DNA of 64,000 bases from Anaerostipes hadrus ATCC 29173 = JCM 17467 (GCF_030296915.1 NZ_AP028031.1:387001-451000), one strand, 5' to 3'; counted from the first letter of the stretch, positions 8,353 to 16,976 are shown. Numbers and translations are program-made. Notes: a model not told the origin generated them from the sequence alone.

Positions 8353-8358
8353 TAGAAG

Positions 8359-8390
8359 TTGCCACATTGATGAAATCAATTGGTATGGCA
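8359..8390 (+). promoter_or_regulatory. Repeated palindromic motif, copy 2
   Basis: TTGCCACATTGATGAAATCA recurs from 7252. Here it is part of a longer imperfect palindrome: TGCCA at the left and TGGCA at the right, with ATTGAT-GAA-ATCAAT inside. It precedes the mannose-type PTS genes by 75 bases. Confidence 0.5.
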
Positions 8391-8463
8391 GCAGTGTACG
8401 AGTAACGATACAATATAGACATAAAATAAATCAGCAAAAATTAACGCAAAGGAGGATATGTAT

Positions 8464-9210
8464 ATGTTAATTTCAGCAATCTTAGTTGCCCTTATTGCGA
8501 TCGGAAGCCAATGGTGGTTCAGCCACACAATCACAAGAACATGGCTGTATCCAATCTGGGCAGGATTCATGGTAGCAGTCGTTATGGGGGACCCAATCAA
8601 TGGTATGAAAGCAGCCGCTTACATCCAGCTTACTTATTTAGGATGGATCACAGCCGGAGGTACAATGCCAGGAAACTTAATGGTAGCCGGAGTCTTCGGT
8701 ACAGCATTAACAATTATTTCTGGAGCATCACCAAGTTTAGCACCAACATTTGCAGTGCCATTTAGTTTATTAGGTATTTTGATCAATCAGGCATATATGA
8801 CTATCAACGCTTTTTGGGTACATAAAGCAGATAAATATCTGGAACAGGGAAATATTACAGGTGTTCGTTTAATGAACTATGTACCATCAGGAATCACATC
8901 AACAATTCTTTATGGAGTGCCAGCATTTTGCTTAGTTTATTTCGGAGGAGATTTTGCAACAAAAGCACTTGCAGCAATTCCACAGAATATCATCGATGCA
9001 TTAAACGTTGTAGGTGCATTAATGCCAGCATTAGGAATCGCAATGTTATTAAGTTTTCTTGCTAAGAAAAAGATCGTTGCATTTTTCTTCATTGGATACT
9101 TCGCAACTGTATATGCCAAATTGGACACAATGGCAATCACAATCTTCGCAGCATGCGTTGGTGTCTTAATCTACTTATTCACAATGAAGAAAGAAGGAGA
9201 GGAGGAATAA
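8464..9210 (+). CDS. PTS EIIC component, mannose/sorbose family
   Basis: The 248-residue membrane protein is the EIIC (ManY/SorA-like) subunit, with about seven hydrophobic segments and the family stretch GDPINGMKAAAYIQLTYLG and GGTMPGNLMVAG, which line the sugar site. AAAGGAGG lies 8 bases before the ATG at 8464; the ATG at 8458 is too close to it. Together with the EIID encoded 3 bases downstream it forms the membrane channel. IIA is encoded nearby and IIB 4 kb further on. Confidence 0.9.
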   Translation: MLISAILVALIAIGSQWWFSHTITRTWLYPIWAGFMVAVVMGDPINGMKAAAYIQLTYLGWITAGGTMPGNLMVAGVFGTALTIISGASPSLAPTFAVPFSLLGILINQAYMTINAFWVHKADKYLEQGNITGVRLMNYVPSGITSTILYGVPAFCLVYFGGDFATKALAAIPQNIIDALNVVGALMPALGIAMLLSFLAKKKIVAFFFIGYFATVYAKLDTMAITIFAACVGVLIYLFTMKKEGEEE

Positions 9211-9213
9211 ACA

Positions 9214-10050
9214 ATGGCAGAAGAAAAGAAAGAACAGGTAAAATTACAGAAAAAAGATTTGGTAAAACACTGGTTGTTAGGATATTCCAGTGAAACCTGC
9301 TACAACTATGAACGACTTCAGGCACTTGGAACTACAAATGCAATGGTACCAATCGTACGTCGTTTATATAAGACAAAAGAAGAACAGGCAAAAGCATTAA
9401 AGAAATACACAGTATTCTTCAACACAGAGCCATCTTGGATCGGAACAGTTATCCATGGTGTTGCAGCATCTATGGAAGAGCAGGCAGCCAATGGTGCAGA
9501 TATTGATGCAGAAGATATCAATGCAGTACGTACAGGTCTGATGGGACCTATGGCTGGTATCGGTGATACAGTTTCACAGGGAATCGCTTATCCAATCCTT
9601 GCTGGTATCGCATGTAGTCTTGCATTAGCAGGAAATATTGCAGGACCAATCATCTTTGAAATTGCATATAAGATCTTAATGTTAGGTATGGGATATGCAA
9701 TGTACATGATGGGATATAAACAAGGTAAATCAGCAATCTTAAAAATTTTAAGTGCGGGAACATTAAATAAGATCACAGAAATCTTTAGTATCGTAGGTCT
9801 GATGGTAGTCGGAAACATGGCAGCAACCCGTGTAACGATCAAGACACCAATCGCATTTAAGATTGGTCAGGTAGCAATCAACTTCCAGAACATTTTGGAT
9901 TCACTATTACCAGGAATGCTTCCATTATTAGCAACATTATTAGTATGGAAATTATTGAACAAGAAAGTAAAAGCAACCTATATTATCGTTATCTTATTTG
10001 TAGTCGGAATCATTGCTTCCTTAACAGGAATCTTAGCCGTTGCTTCATAA
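9214..10050 (+). CDS. PTS EIID component, mannose/sorbose family
   Basis: The 278-residue subunit has the long amphipathic N-terminal half typical of EIID (WLLGYSSETCYNYERLQALG, later FFNTEPSWIGTVIHGVAASMEEQ) and the conserved GPMAGIGDTVSQGI. EIID occurs only in the mannose family and forms the membrane complex with EIIC. The C-terminal quarter holds membrane segments. The gene starts 3 bases after the EIIC stop. Confidence 0.92.
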   Translation: MAEEKKEQVKLQKKDLVKHWLLGYSSETCYNYERLQALGTTNAMVPIVRRLYKTKEEQAKALKKYTVFFNTEPSWIGTVIHGVAASMEEQAANGADIDAEDINAVRTGLMGPMAGIGDTVSQGIAYPILAGIACSLALAGNIAGPIIFEIAYKILMLGMGYAMYMMGYKQGKSAILKILSAGTLNKITEIFSIVGLMVVGNMAATRVTIKTPIAFKIGQVAINFQNILDSLLPGMLPLLATLLVWKLLNKKVKATYIIVILFVVGIIASLTGILAVAS

Positions 10051-10105
10051 GATAAGAAGAAAATGATAGGAGAATGAATTGTAAGTTATAGAAGGAGAAA
10101 TAAAA

Positions 10106-10495
10106 ATGGTAGGAATCGCAGTAATCAGCCATGGAGGATTATGTGAAGGAATTTTAGATAGTGTTTCCATGGTAGCAGGAACAATGGAGCAAACAGAAAG
10201 TGTTTCCTTAAAGCCAGGAGTCAGCCCAGATACATACAAAGAAGAATTAAGAGAAACGATTCAGAGATTAGATACTGGAGATGGAGTTGTAGTATTCGTT
10301 GACTTAATGGGTGGTACACCATTTAATACGATCTGTATGCTAAGTGAAGAATTAAATGTTCATATCGTAACAGGATTAAATATGGCAATGCTGATTACAG
10401 CAGCACTGCAAAAATCTGATGAGATTACGATGGATGAACTGGCAATCCTTTGTGAACAGGCAGGAACAGAAGGAATCAAAACATTAAAAAGGTAG
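10106..10495 (+). CDS. PTS EIIA component, mannose family
   Basis: The 129-residue protein opens with MVGIAVISHGGLCEG; His9 is the phosphorylated histidine of the EIIA-Man fold. FVDLMGGTPFNTICM is the second family hallmark around the active site. It takes phosphate from HPr and passes it to the separate EIIB at 13977. AAGGAGA precedes the start. It is the third gene of the mannose-type set. Confidence 0.9.
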   Translation: MVGIAVISHGGLCEGILDSVSMVAGTMEQTESVSLKPGVSPDTYKEELRETIQRLDTGDGVVVFVDLMGGTPFNTICMLSEELNVHIVTGLNMAMLITAALQKSDEITMDELAILCEQAGTEGIKTLKR

Positions 10496-10505
10496 GCGTT
10501 TTAAT

Positions 10506-11570
10506 ATGAAAGCAATGAGATTACATAAAATTGGTGATTTCAAGTATGAAGATGTTGAATTAAGAGATATCAAAGATGATGAAATTTTAATGAAGGTGGA
10601 AGCCTGTGGAATCTGCGGTTCCGACATTCCGAGAGTATTTGAACTTGGAGCTCATACATTTCCGATTACGATCGGACATGAATTCTCAGGGGTTATCGTC
10701 GATACAGCAAGACAGGAAGATAAAGACATCATAGGGAAGAAGGCAAGTGTATTTCCGTTAATTCCTTGCAGACAATGTGAAAGTTGCGAGACAGGGCATT
10801 ATGCCCAGTGTACAAACTATAATTATCTTGGCTCAAGATGTGATGGAGGATTTGCGCAGTATTGTATCATTCCATCAAAGTGGCACCTGATCTTTTCAGA
10901 AAATAAAGATGTCACGAGTGAAGCACTTGCCATGGTAGAACCTGCAACCGTTGCCCAGCACGCAGTGAGACGTGCTGAGGTGACTGCAGGAGATAACGTA
11001 TTGATCTTTGGAGCCGGACCAATTGGAATTATGGCAGCAAGATGGGCAGAAATTTTTGGAGCAAAACATGTCATACTGGTAGACATTGATGAGCAAAAAA
11101 CAGAATTTGCAAAAGAAAGAGATTTAAATATTGTAAATTCACTGAAAGAAGATATTGGCGATTATCTGGAAAAAGTAACTGGAAAAAAACAGGTAGATGC
11201 GGTGATTGAAGGAACAGGAAGTTCAGCAGGTTTTAATCAATCCATTGAATATGTAAAACCATTTGGAACGATCGCACTGCTTGGAAATCCAAACAAAAAT
11301 ACAGAAATCCAGCTGGCAAACCACAGCCAGATCCTAAGAAAAGAAATCAACATTCATGGTGTATGGAATTCCTATTATGCAAGTACACCAAGAAATGAAT
11401 GGAAATATACAGTGGAGATGATGGATCAGGAGAAATTCAAAGTCGATGACCTGATTACACATAAAGCACCACTTGATCAGATGGAACGGCTGTTTACCGA
11501 TATTTATCAGCATAATATCACGATTTGTAAAGCAATGTACAGCAGTAAAGAAGATGGAAAGGATGAATAA
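10506..11570 (+). CDS. Zinc polyol-phosphate dehydrogenase, GatD-like
   Basis: The 354-residue MDR enzyme resembles galactitol-1-phosphate 5-dehydrogenase (GatD). Visible elements are the catalytic zinc ligands in ACGICGSDIPRV and GHEFSG, the structural-zinc motif CRQCESCETGHYAQC, and the NAD-binding GAGPIGIMAARWA followed by LVDID. The expected reaction is oxidation of a hexitol phosphate to a ketohexose phosphate with NAD+. It is clearly paralogous to the gene at 14517 and the broken gene at 12905. It lies 10 bases after the EIIA, so substrate uptake and first oxidation are co-transcribed. Confidence 0.82.
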   Translation: MKAMRLHKIGDFKYEDVELRDIKDDEILMKVEACGICGSDIPRVFELGAHTFPITIGHEFSGVIVDTARQEDKDIIGKKASVFPLIPCRQCESCETGHYAQCTNYNYLGSRCDGGFAQYCIIPSKWHLIFSENKDVTSEALAMVEPATVAQHAVRRAEVTAGDNVLIFGAGPIGIMAARWAEIFGAKHVILVDIDEQKTEFAKERDLNIVNSLKEDIGDYLEKVTGKKQVDAVIEGTGSSAGFNQSIEYVKPFGTIALLGNPNKNTEIQLANHSQILRKEINIHGVWNSYYASTPRNEWKYTVEMMDQEKFKVDDLITHKAPLDQMERLFTDIYQHNITICKAMYSSKEDGKDE

Positions 11571-11571
11571 G

Positions 11572-12249
11572 ATGAACAAAGATCAGATTGCAGTATCTTT
11601 AATGTGTATGGATTTTTTAAAGATTAAAGAACAGTTAGAAGTATTAAATGAATCTGTGGGAATGTACCATATCGATATCATGGACGGACATTTCTGTAAG
11701 AATATCACACTCTCCCCAGATTTAATCAAATCGTTTAAAAAAGTCAGCAAATTACCAATGGATGTACATTTGATGACAACCGAACCAAATGACTGGATTG
11801 AAACAGTCGCAGAAGCGGGAGCAGATATCATTTCTGTACATGCAGAAACCATCAATGGAGATGCATACCGTATCTATAATGAAATTGAAAGATTAGGCTG
11901 CAAGAGAGGACTGGTATTAAATCCAGCGACAACGCTGGAATCTGTAAAACATTATTTAAACAGAGTCGATCTGTTAACGATTATGACAGTCGATGTAGGA
12001 TTTTCAGGGCAACCATTTATTGAAGAAATGTTAGATAAGATTGCAGAAGCAAAGAAACTTCGTGAAGAAAATGGATATCATTATAAGATTCAGATTGATG
12101 GATCTTGTAATCCAAAAACATTCAAACGCTTAAAAGAAGCAGGAGCAGATATCTATATTTTAGGCGGATCAGGTTTATTTAGCATTGATTCAGATATTCA
12201 CAAGGCAGTAGAGATAATGAAACATAATTTTGATGAGGCAATAGGCTAG
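11572..12249 (+). CDS. alsE: D-allulose-6-phosphate 3-epimerase, AlsE-like
   Basis: The 225-residue TIM-barrel protein is a ribulose-phosphate 3-epimerase family member and matches AlsE rather than Rpe in wording: VSLMCMDFLKIKEQL, YHIDIMDGHFCKNITLSP, VHAETINGDAYR, MTVDVGFSGQPFIEEMLDKI and IDGSCNPKTF. The conserved metal ligands (His and Asp in HIDIMDGH) and the catalytic Asp in the IDGSCN loop are present. It should interconvert D-allulose-6-P and D-fructose-6-P. The start follows GGAAAGGA, one base after the dehydrogenase stop codon. An in-frame extension upstream lies within the dehydrogenase gene and is rejected. Confidence 0.88.
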   Translation: MNKDQIAVSLMCMDFLKIKEQLEVLNESVGMYHIDIMDGHFCKNITLSPDLIKSFKKVSKLPMDVHLMTTEPNDWIETVAEAGADIISVHAETINGDAYRIYNEIERLGCKRGLVLNPATTLESVKHYLNRVDLLTIMTVDVGFSGQPFIEEMLDKIAEAKKLREENGYHYKIQIDGSCNPKTFKRLKEAGADIYILGGSGLFSIDSDIHKAVEIMKHNFDEAIG

Positions 12250-12258
12250 GTGAATATT

Positions 12259-12819
12259 ATGGGATATCAGGAAAAGAAACAAATTGTATTAGATGAATTA
12301 GAAAAAAGCCTTGGGGCTGTGAAAGAAGAAGAGGTAGAACAGTTTGTTGATATGATCTGTGATGCCCAACAGGTATTTGTCGTAGGTGTCGGAAGAGTGT
12401 TACTTATGCTTCAGGCATTTGCAAAACGTTTAAACCATCTTGGAATCAAAGCAAACTATGTAGGAGCAATCGATGAACCAGCGATTACAGAACATGATGT
12501 ACTAGTTGTAGGATCTGGTTCTGGAGAAAGTGTCGTACCACTTGAGATCATGAAGATCGCAAAGAAATACAATGCAAAGATTGTGCATATTGGTTCCAAT
12601 GAACACAGTTCCATGAAAGAATATGAAGACTTATTTGTACGAATTCCATGCAGTACGAAATTAGGTTTGGAAGATGAAGTAAAATCAGAGCAGGTTATGA
12701 GTAGCTTGTTTGAACAGAGCCTTTTATTATTAGAAGATTCTGTGGCGAGCATGATCGTAGAGAAGAAGCAGATTGAAGATGTTCATGCGTTATGGAAGAT
12801 GCATGCAAACTTAGAATAA
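12259..12819 (+). CDS. hxlB: SIS-domain sugar isomerase, 6-phospho-3-hexuloisomerase (HxlB)-like
   Basis: The 186-residue single SIS domain shows VFVVGVGRVLLMLQAFAKRL and DVLVVGSGSGESVVPLEIM, the two phosphosugar-binding loops, and ends in the helical tail of the PHI family. PHI interconverts D-arabino-3-hexulose-6-P and fructose-6-P in the ribulose monophosphate pathway. No hexulose-phosphate synthase is present in the island, so here it may work on a 3-keto sugar phosphate made by one of the dehydrogenases. The ATG at 12259 follows AGGTG; a GTG at 12250 is possible. The exact substrate is inferred. Confidence 0.75.
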   Translation: MGYQEKKQIVLDELEKSLGAVKEEEVEQFVDMICDAQQVFVVGVGRVLLMLQAFAKRLNHLGIKANYVGAIDEPAITEHDVLVVGSGSGESVVPLEIMKIAKKYNAKIVHIGSNEHSSMKEYEDLFVRIPCSTKLGLEDEVKSEQVMSSLFEQSLLLLEDSVASMIVEKKQIEDVHALWKMHANLE

Positions 12820-12904
12820 ATACAAAATTTTATTAAAGTTAAAACAAAGACCAAATGAAGTAAGACAGAAGAAAGAATCAGATTAGGAAGGGACTGACAT
12901 AAAA

Positions 12905-13963
12905 ATGGAAGGAACAATGAAAGCAGCAGTTTTACACGGTGTAGGAGATTTAGTGTGTGAATAGGTGCCAATTCCAGAACTTAGAGAAAAAGATGTTTTA
13001 GTAAAAGTTTCCGCATGTGGTGTTTGTGGATCAGATATTCCACGAGTATTAGAAACAGGAACATATCATTTCCCAACAATTCCAGGACATGAATTTGGAG
13101 GAACGATTGCAGAAGCAGGATCAGGAGTATCCAAAGAACTCTGTGGAAAAAGAGTTGCAGTGATTCCATTGATTCCATGTAAGACATGTAAATCTTGTGA
13201 AACAGGTCAGTATGCACAGTGCGAACATTATGATTTTTTAGGATCAAGAAATGATGGTGGATTTGCAGAATATGTAAAAGTACCAGAATCTAATCTGTTA
13301 TTTGTACCAGAAAATGTAGATGAAGAGGCAGTTGCATTCTTAGAGCCGATCAGTGTGGCACTTCATGTTGTGCAGAACTGCAGAGTTAATTATGGTGACA
13401 GTGTAGCAGTCTTTGGACTCTGGGCCATCGGAATCTTCGTAGCACAGTGGGCAAAAGCATTTGGAGCAAAACATGTATTTGCGATCGATCTTGATGAAAA
13501 GAAAGTTGAAATCGCAAAATCCATGGGATTAGTTGATGCACTATGCATCGGAAAAGATGATATTGATGCAATCGTAAAAGAAAAAACAAATGGAACAGGA
13601 ATCGACCGGGCATTTGAAGCATCAGGTGCAGGTGCAGCATTTAAACAGGCAATCAGCTTATTAAGAATGGAAGGAACTTTAGGACTGGTAGGAAGACCAG
13701 TACATTCTTTAGAGATTGAAAACCAGACATTTGAAAAGATCTTACGTTTTCAGATTACGATCAAAGGTACATGGAGTTTTGAATTCAAAGAATTCCCGCA
13801 TCATGCATGGAAACAGAGCCTTGATGCAATAAATGCAGGAGTGATCAAAACAGAACCGTTCATTTCTCACAGAATACCATTAGAAGACACATTAAAAGCA
13901 GTGAAACTGATGAAAGATAAATCAGAATTTTTCTATAAAATATTAATCAAACCAGAAATGTAA
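12905..13963 (+). pseudogene. GatD-like zinc dehydrogenase with premature amber codon and damaged NAD loop
   Basis: The frame starts at 12905 with MEGTMKAAVLHGVGD and meets TAG at 12962-12964 after 19 residues. It then continues in the same frame for 332 residues with CGVCGSDIPRVLETG, GHEFGG and CKTCKSCETGQYAQC intact. The NAD-binding loop, GLGPIG or GAGPIG in relatives, reads GLWAIG at 13415-13432. The bases there look like a +1 insertion followed within about ten bases by a -1 deletion that restores the frame. A truncated enzyme could start at the GTG at 12965, but it would lack the first beta strand. Stop-codon readthrough or assembly error are the alternatives to gene decay. The paralogues at 10506 and 14517 are intact. 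Confidence 0.75.
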
Positions 13964-13976
13964 GGAGGGTATACAT

Positions 13977-14447
13977 ATGGAAAATGTATTATTAGCAAGA
14001 GTAGACGATCGATTAATTCACGGACAGGTTATGACAGCATGGATGAAATTACTTCCAGCAAAAGAAATCATAGTAATTGATAATAAAGTAGCCAAAGATG
14101 AATTTATGATCACAGTACTTGAAATGGCAGCACCAACTGGCGTGAAAGTAAAAGTATTTACAGAAGAAAAAGCAGCAGAAGTATTACAAGCAGGATTAAG
14201 CAAACCAACAATTCTTCTTGCAAAATCACCAGTTTCATACAAAGGAATAATCGATCGTGGAGTAGAACTTGAAGCGATCAACCTTGGTGGAATGGGAATC
14301 AACAACGACAGAACAACACTGTATAAAAATATTGCAGCAAGTCCAGCAGAAAGAGAAGCAATTAAAGAATTCTTAGATAAAGGAATTGATGTTAAGATTC
14401 AGGTAATTCCTGCAGACAAAGTTGTAGAAGTCAAAGACATTTTATAA
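13977..14447 (+). CDS. PTS EIIB component, mannose/sorbose family
   Basis: The 156-residue protein has MENVLLARVDDRLIHGQVM, in which His15 is the phosphorylated histidine of the EIIB-Man/Sor fold (this family uses His, not Cys). It completes the mannose-type permease with the IIC, IID and IIA genes at 8464-10495. Lying 3.5 kb from them, separated by catabolic genes, is unusual but the only matching EIIB in the region. AAGGAGGG precedes the start by 9 bases. Confidence 0.9.
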   Translation: MENVLLARVDDRLIHGQVMTAWMKLLPAKEIIVIDNKVAKDEFMITVLEMAAPTGVKVKVFTEEKAAEVLQAGLSKPTILLAKSPVSYKGIIDRGVELEAINLGGMGINNDRTTLYKNIAASPAEREAIKEFLDKGIDVKIQVIPADKVVEVKDIL

Positions 14448-14516
14448 TAGACACCGAGTACAAAGATAGAAGATATCGGACAGAAAAGAACTGAGTAGAA
14501 GAAAGAAGGTAGGACC

Positions 14517-15563
14517 ATGAAAGCGATGCGATTGCATGCAATCAATGATTTTCGTTTAGAAGAAGTGGAAAAACCACAGCCAAGGGGAAAAGAAATCCTG
14601 ATCAAAGTTGGAGCTTGTGGAATTTGTGGATCAGATATTCCGCGAGTATATGAACTTGGAACTAAAGTATACCCAGTGACACTTGGACATGAATATGCCG
14701 GAACTGTTGTAGCTGTTGGAGAAGATGCAGATCCTGATCTGATTGGTAAGGTTGGAGCTGTATATCCAGTTGTTCCGTGTGGACAATGTGATAGCTGTCA
14801 GATTGGTCAGTATGCACAGTGTAGTGATTATCATAATCTAGGTTCAAGAACTGATGGTGGATTTGCAGAATATTGCCTGCTTCCATCCGATTGGCATTTG
14901 GTTGTTTCCAATAATCCTAAGACAACAATGGAAGAATTATCAATTGTTGAACCTGCAACTGTAGCACTTCATGCCATTCGAAAAGGAGAAGTCAAGGGTG
15001 GAGACACTGTTGTTGTATTCGGAGCTGGTCCAATCGGTATTCTGATCGGAAGATGGTGTAAGATGTTTGGAACGAAAGTGATTCTTGTAGATATTGATGA
15101 AGAAAAAGCGGAATTTGCAAGAGAACGCGGATTTACAGTGATTAATGCCATGAAACAGGATTGTGTGGAAGAAGTCAGCAAGTTGACAAAAGGAAAAATG
15201 GCGGATGTAGTTATTGAAGGAACTGGTACATCAGCAGCTTTGAATCAGGCCATTGAGTGTAGCAAACCATTTGCGATGGTAACACTTCTTGGAAATCCAC
15301 ATAGAGATACAACGATCAAATTAGACCAGCACAGTATGATCCTTCGAAAAGAATTACGTTTTACAGGTGTATGGAATAACTATTACAGCGATCTTCCATT
15401 TAATGAATGGAAATATACTGTTGATATGTTAAATGAAGGAAAACTGGAAGTATTAGATTTGATTACACACCGTTCAGATTTAGATCATTTGAAACAATTA
15501 TTTGATGATATTCATGATCATAAGGTAACAATCTGCAAAGCAATTTATACAGATAGAGAATAG
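14517..15563 (+). CDS. Zinc polyol-phosphate dehydrogenase, GatD-like
   Basis: The 348-residue MDR enzyme is closely related to the one at 10506: ACGICGSDIPRVYELG, GHEYAG, CGQCDSCQIGQYAQC and GAGPIGILIGRWC with LVDIDEEKAEFARERG. All zinc ligands are present. It should oxidise a hexitol phosphate with NAD+. A second enzyme of the same type suggests that the pathway oxidises and reduces at two carbons, or that the island handles two stereoisomers. It is the last gene of the island and is followed by a terminator. Confidence 0.82.
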   Translation: MKAMRLHAINDFRLEEVEKPQPRGKEILIKVGACGICGSDIPRVYELGTKVYPVTLGHEYAGTVVAVGEDADPDLIGKVGAVYPVVPCGQCDSCQIGQYAQCSDYHNLGSRTDGGFAEYCLLPSDWHLVVSNNPKTTMEELSIVEPATVALHAIRKGEVKGGDTVVVFGAGPIGILIGRWCKMFGTKVILVDIDEEKAEFARERGFTVINAMKQDCVEEVSKLTKGKMADVVIEGTGTSAALNQAIECSKPFAMVTLLGNPHRDTTIKLDQHSMILRKELRFTGVWNNYYSDLPFNEWKYTVDMLNEGKLEVLDLITHRSDLDHLKQLFDDIHDHKVTICKAIYTDRE

Positions 15564-15570
15564 AATTTAG

Positions 15571-15617
15571 AAATGGCATACTGTAAAATGAACGATTATA
15601 GTATGCCATTTTTATAA
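15571..15617 (+). terminator. Terminator of the sugar island
   Basis: AAATGGCATACT and AGTATGCCATTT form a stem followed by TTTAT, 8 bases after the last dehydrogenase. Confidence 0.85.
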
Positions 15618-15724
15618 AAATATGATTTCAATATTGTCTCTTATCAACGAGTGTGTTATTGTGCAAATAACGGAACAAATATATTACTATATTGTTCTTA
15701 GGTATACTATGTATCATAAATTGA

Positions 15725-15771
15725 GAAAGAAAAAGGAATTCCAATCTCCACGGGAATTCCTTTTTCTTGTT
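15725..15771 (-). terminator. Terminator of mecA
   Basis: AAGAAAAAGGAATTCC and GGGAATTCCTTTTTCTT form a strong stem, symmetrical enough to work in both directions, 18 bases after the mecA stop codon. Confidence 0.8.
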
Positions 15772-15788
15772 TTAAGTTTATTTTTGTT

Positions 15789-16505
15789 TTAATAAGCAGC
15801 CATTTCTTCAACGGCCTGTTTTTCAATAATCGTCGTCAGATGTTCATTAAATAAAGCTTTCGTTGCATATGTGTTTGGCAGACGTTTGCAATATTCTGAT
15901 AAAAGCTGATGAATCTCATCCATGACCGTGCTGTTCGGCGAATCGTCAAGATCCGTCAATGAAAGATAGTAGCACTGGTTTTCAGAATCTTTATATAAAG
16001 TACTGGACAGGCTGTACTTGTTCAGTAACTTTGAAGCAAATGCAACGTCATCGAGAGAAGTAAAAGCAAAGATGCCAACTCCATCATCGGCGAGTACACG
16101 TTTCATATCATTTCCTGAATCTGCTGAAAATGCGGATTTTCCAAAGTCTGAAAGCAGATCTGGAAGATTAGATAAAATGTCTTCATCAGCTCCCGCGAGC
16201 TGTCCAGCCAATAGACTTTTCGGCAGTTTTTTATAATGTTCACGGAAATCCTCCGGGTTATCCACTCTTGTGATCACAAGGATCAGACATTCTTTGGATA
16301 CAGGAATTGCCTCAACCATCAAAGGATTATCTTCACTTGTTTCAAATCCAAGCTCTGTGGCTGCCTTATTCATCAATTCCCGGAACAGACCCTTTGCCTT
16401 CTCAGAACCAAAAGCCAGTTCACTTAACAGAGTTTCCTTTCCTTCTAAGTCTTCTTTATTTAAAGTACATCGGATCTGATTATCACTGATACGTTCTATT
16501 TTCAT
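15789..16505 (-). CDS. mecA: Adaptor protein MecA
   Basis: The 238-residue protein begins MKIERISDNQIRCTLNKEDL, the N-terminal substrate-binding domain of MecA. After an acidic linker it ends in the C-terminal domain that binds ClpC (FTSLDDVAFASKLLNKY, SLYKDSENQCYYLSL). MecA delivers substrates such as ComK to ClpCP and stimulates ClpC assembly. The start is the ATG 8 bases after AAAGGAG; an earlier GTG/ATG pair overlaps the ribosome site. It has its own promoter and terminator, so it is monocistronic. Confidence 0.9.
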   Translation of the reverse strand: MKIERISDNQIRCTLNKEDLEGKETLLSELAFGSEKAKGLFRELMNKAATELGFETSEDNPLMVEAIPVSKECLILVITRVDNPEDFREHYKKLPKSLLAGQLAGADEDILSNLPDLLSDFGKSAFSADSGNDMKRVLADDGVGIFAFTSLDDVAFASKLLNKYSLSSTLYKDSENQCYYLSLTDLDDSPNSTVMDEIHQLLSEYCKRLPNTYATKALFNEHLTTIIEKQAVEEMAAY

Positions 16506-16534
16506 AATCATCACTCCTTTACTACTTTGATGTT

Positions 16535-16563
16535 ATTATAGTATTACTTTTGCGGTGTGTAAA
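16535..16563 (-). promoter_or_regulatory. mecA promoter
   Basis: TTTACA and TATAAT are separated by 17 bases on the minus strand, 30 bases before the mecA start. Confidence 0.8.
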
Positions 16564-16601
16564 GCTTTTTCAAGAAATTTACAATTTTATCCATAAATAG
16601 C

Positions 16602-16630
16602 TTGAAATAATTTCCAATTATGTATATAAT
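16602..16630 (+). promoter_or_regulatory. Promoter of the small gene at 16782
   Basis: TTGAAA and TATAAT are separated by 17 bases. The implied leader is about 145 bases long, unusual for so small a gene, and contains a GTCGCGAC palindrome near its 5' end. Confidence 0.7.
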
Positions 16631-16781
16631 TACATTATGTCGCGACAAGACTTACATTTGGAAACAGTGCGGAATTTTTATATACCACAAGAAACACTGA
16701 CCATGTAAGGAAGAAACTTTCATTATATATGGTAGGAAATTGTAACAAGAAACATCTGCTTAATAAGATTGGAGGGTACGT

Positions 16782-16976
16782 ATGACAAGTCATGATGAAT
16801 TATCTTATTATCTGTCACAAGGACTGGCGATCCGTGTGGACGGCATTACAATAAGTGATGCGAATCTGGAACATCTAAATCTAATACTCAACGAAGATGA
16901 TTCTTACATGAAAGAGTATGTCAACGATCAGGAAGGAGAGATCTACGCCATAGAATATCAGAAAATCAAAGAATAA
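16782..16976 (+). CDS. Hypothetical 64-residue acidic protein
   Basis: The frame starts at an ATG following GGAGGG with good spacing, and has its own promoter and a hairpin after its stop, so it is very probably real. The product (MTSHDELSYYLSQGLAIRV...) is acidic, has no membrane segment, no cysteines and no recognised motif. I do not recognise a family. It is transcribed away from mecA. Confidence 0.6.
   Translation: MTSHDELSYYLSQGLAIRVDGITISDANLEHLNLILNEDDSYMKEYVNDQEGEIYAIEYQKIKE

Noticed and set aside
7252..8383. Sigma-54 (-24/-12) promoters at the repeated motif
   Set aside because: The TGGCAC-N5-TTGC spacing is not present, and the PRD regulator seen here lacks an AAA+ sigma-54 interaction domain.
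13386..13640. Minus-strand frame rich in H, L and F
   Set aside because: It is a shadow of the dehydrogenase gene with no ribosome site and unnatural composition.
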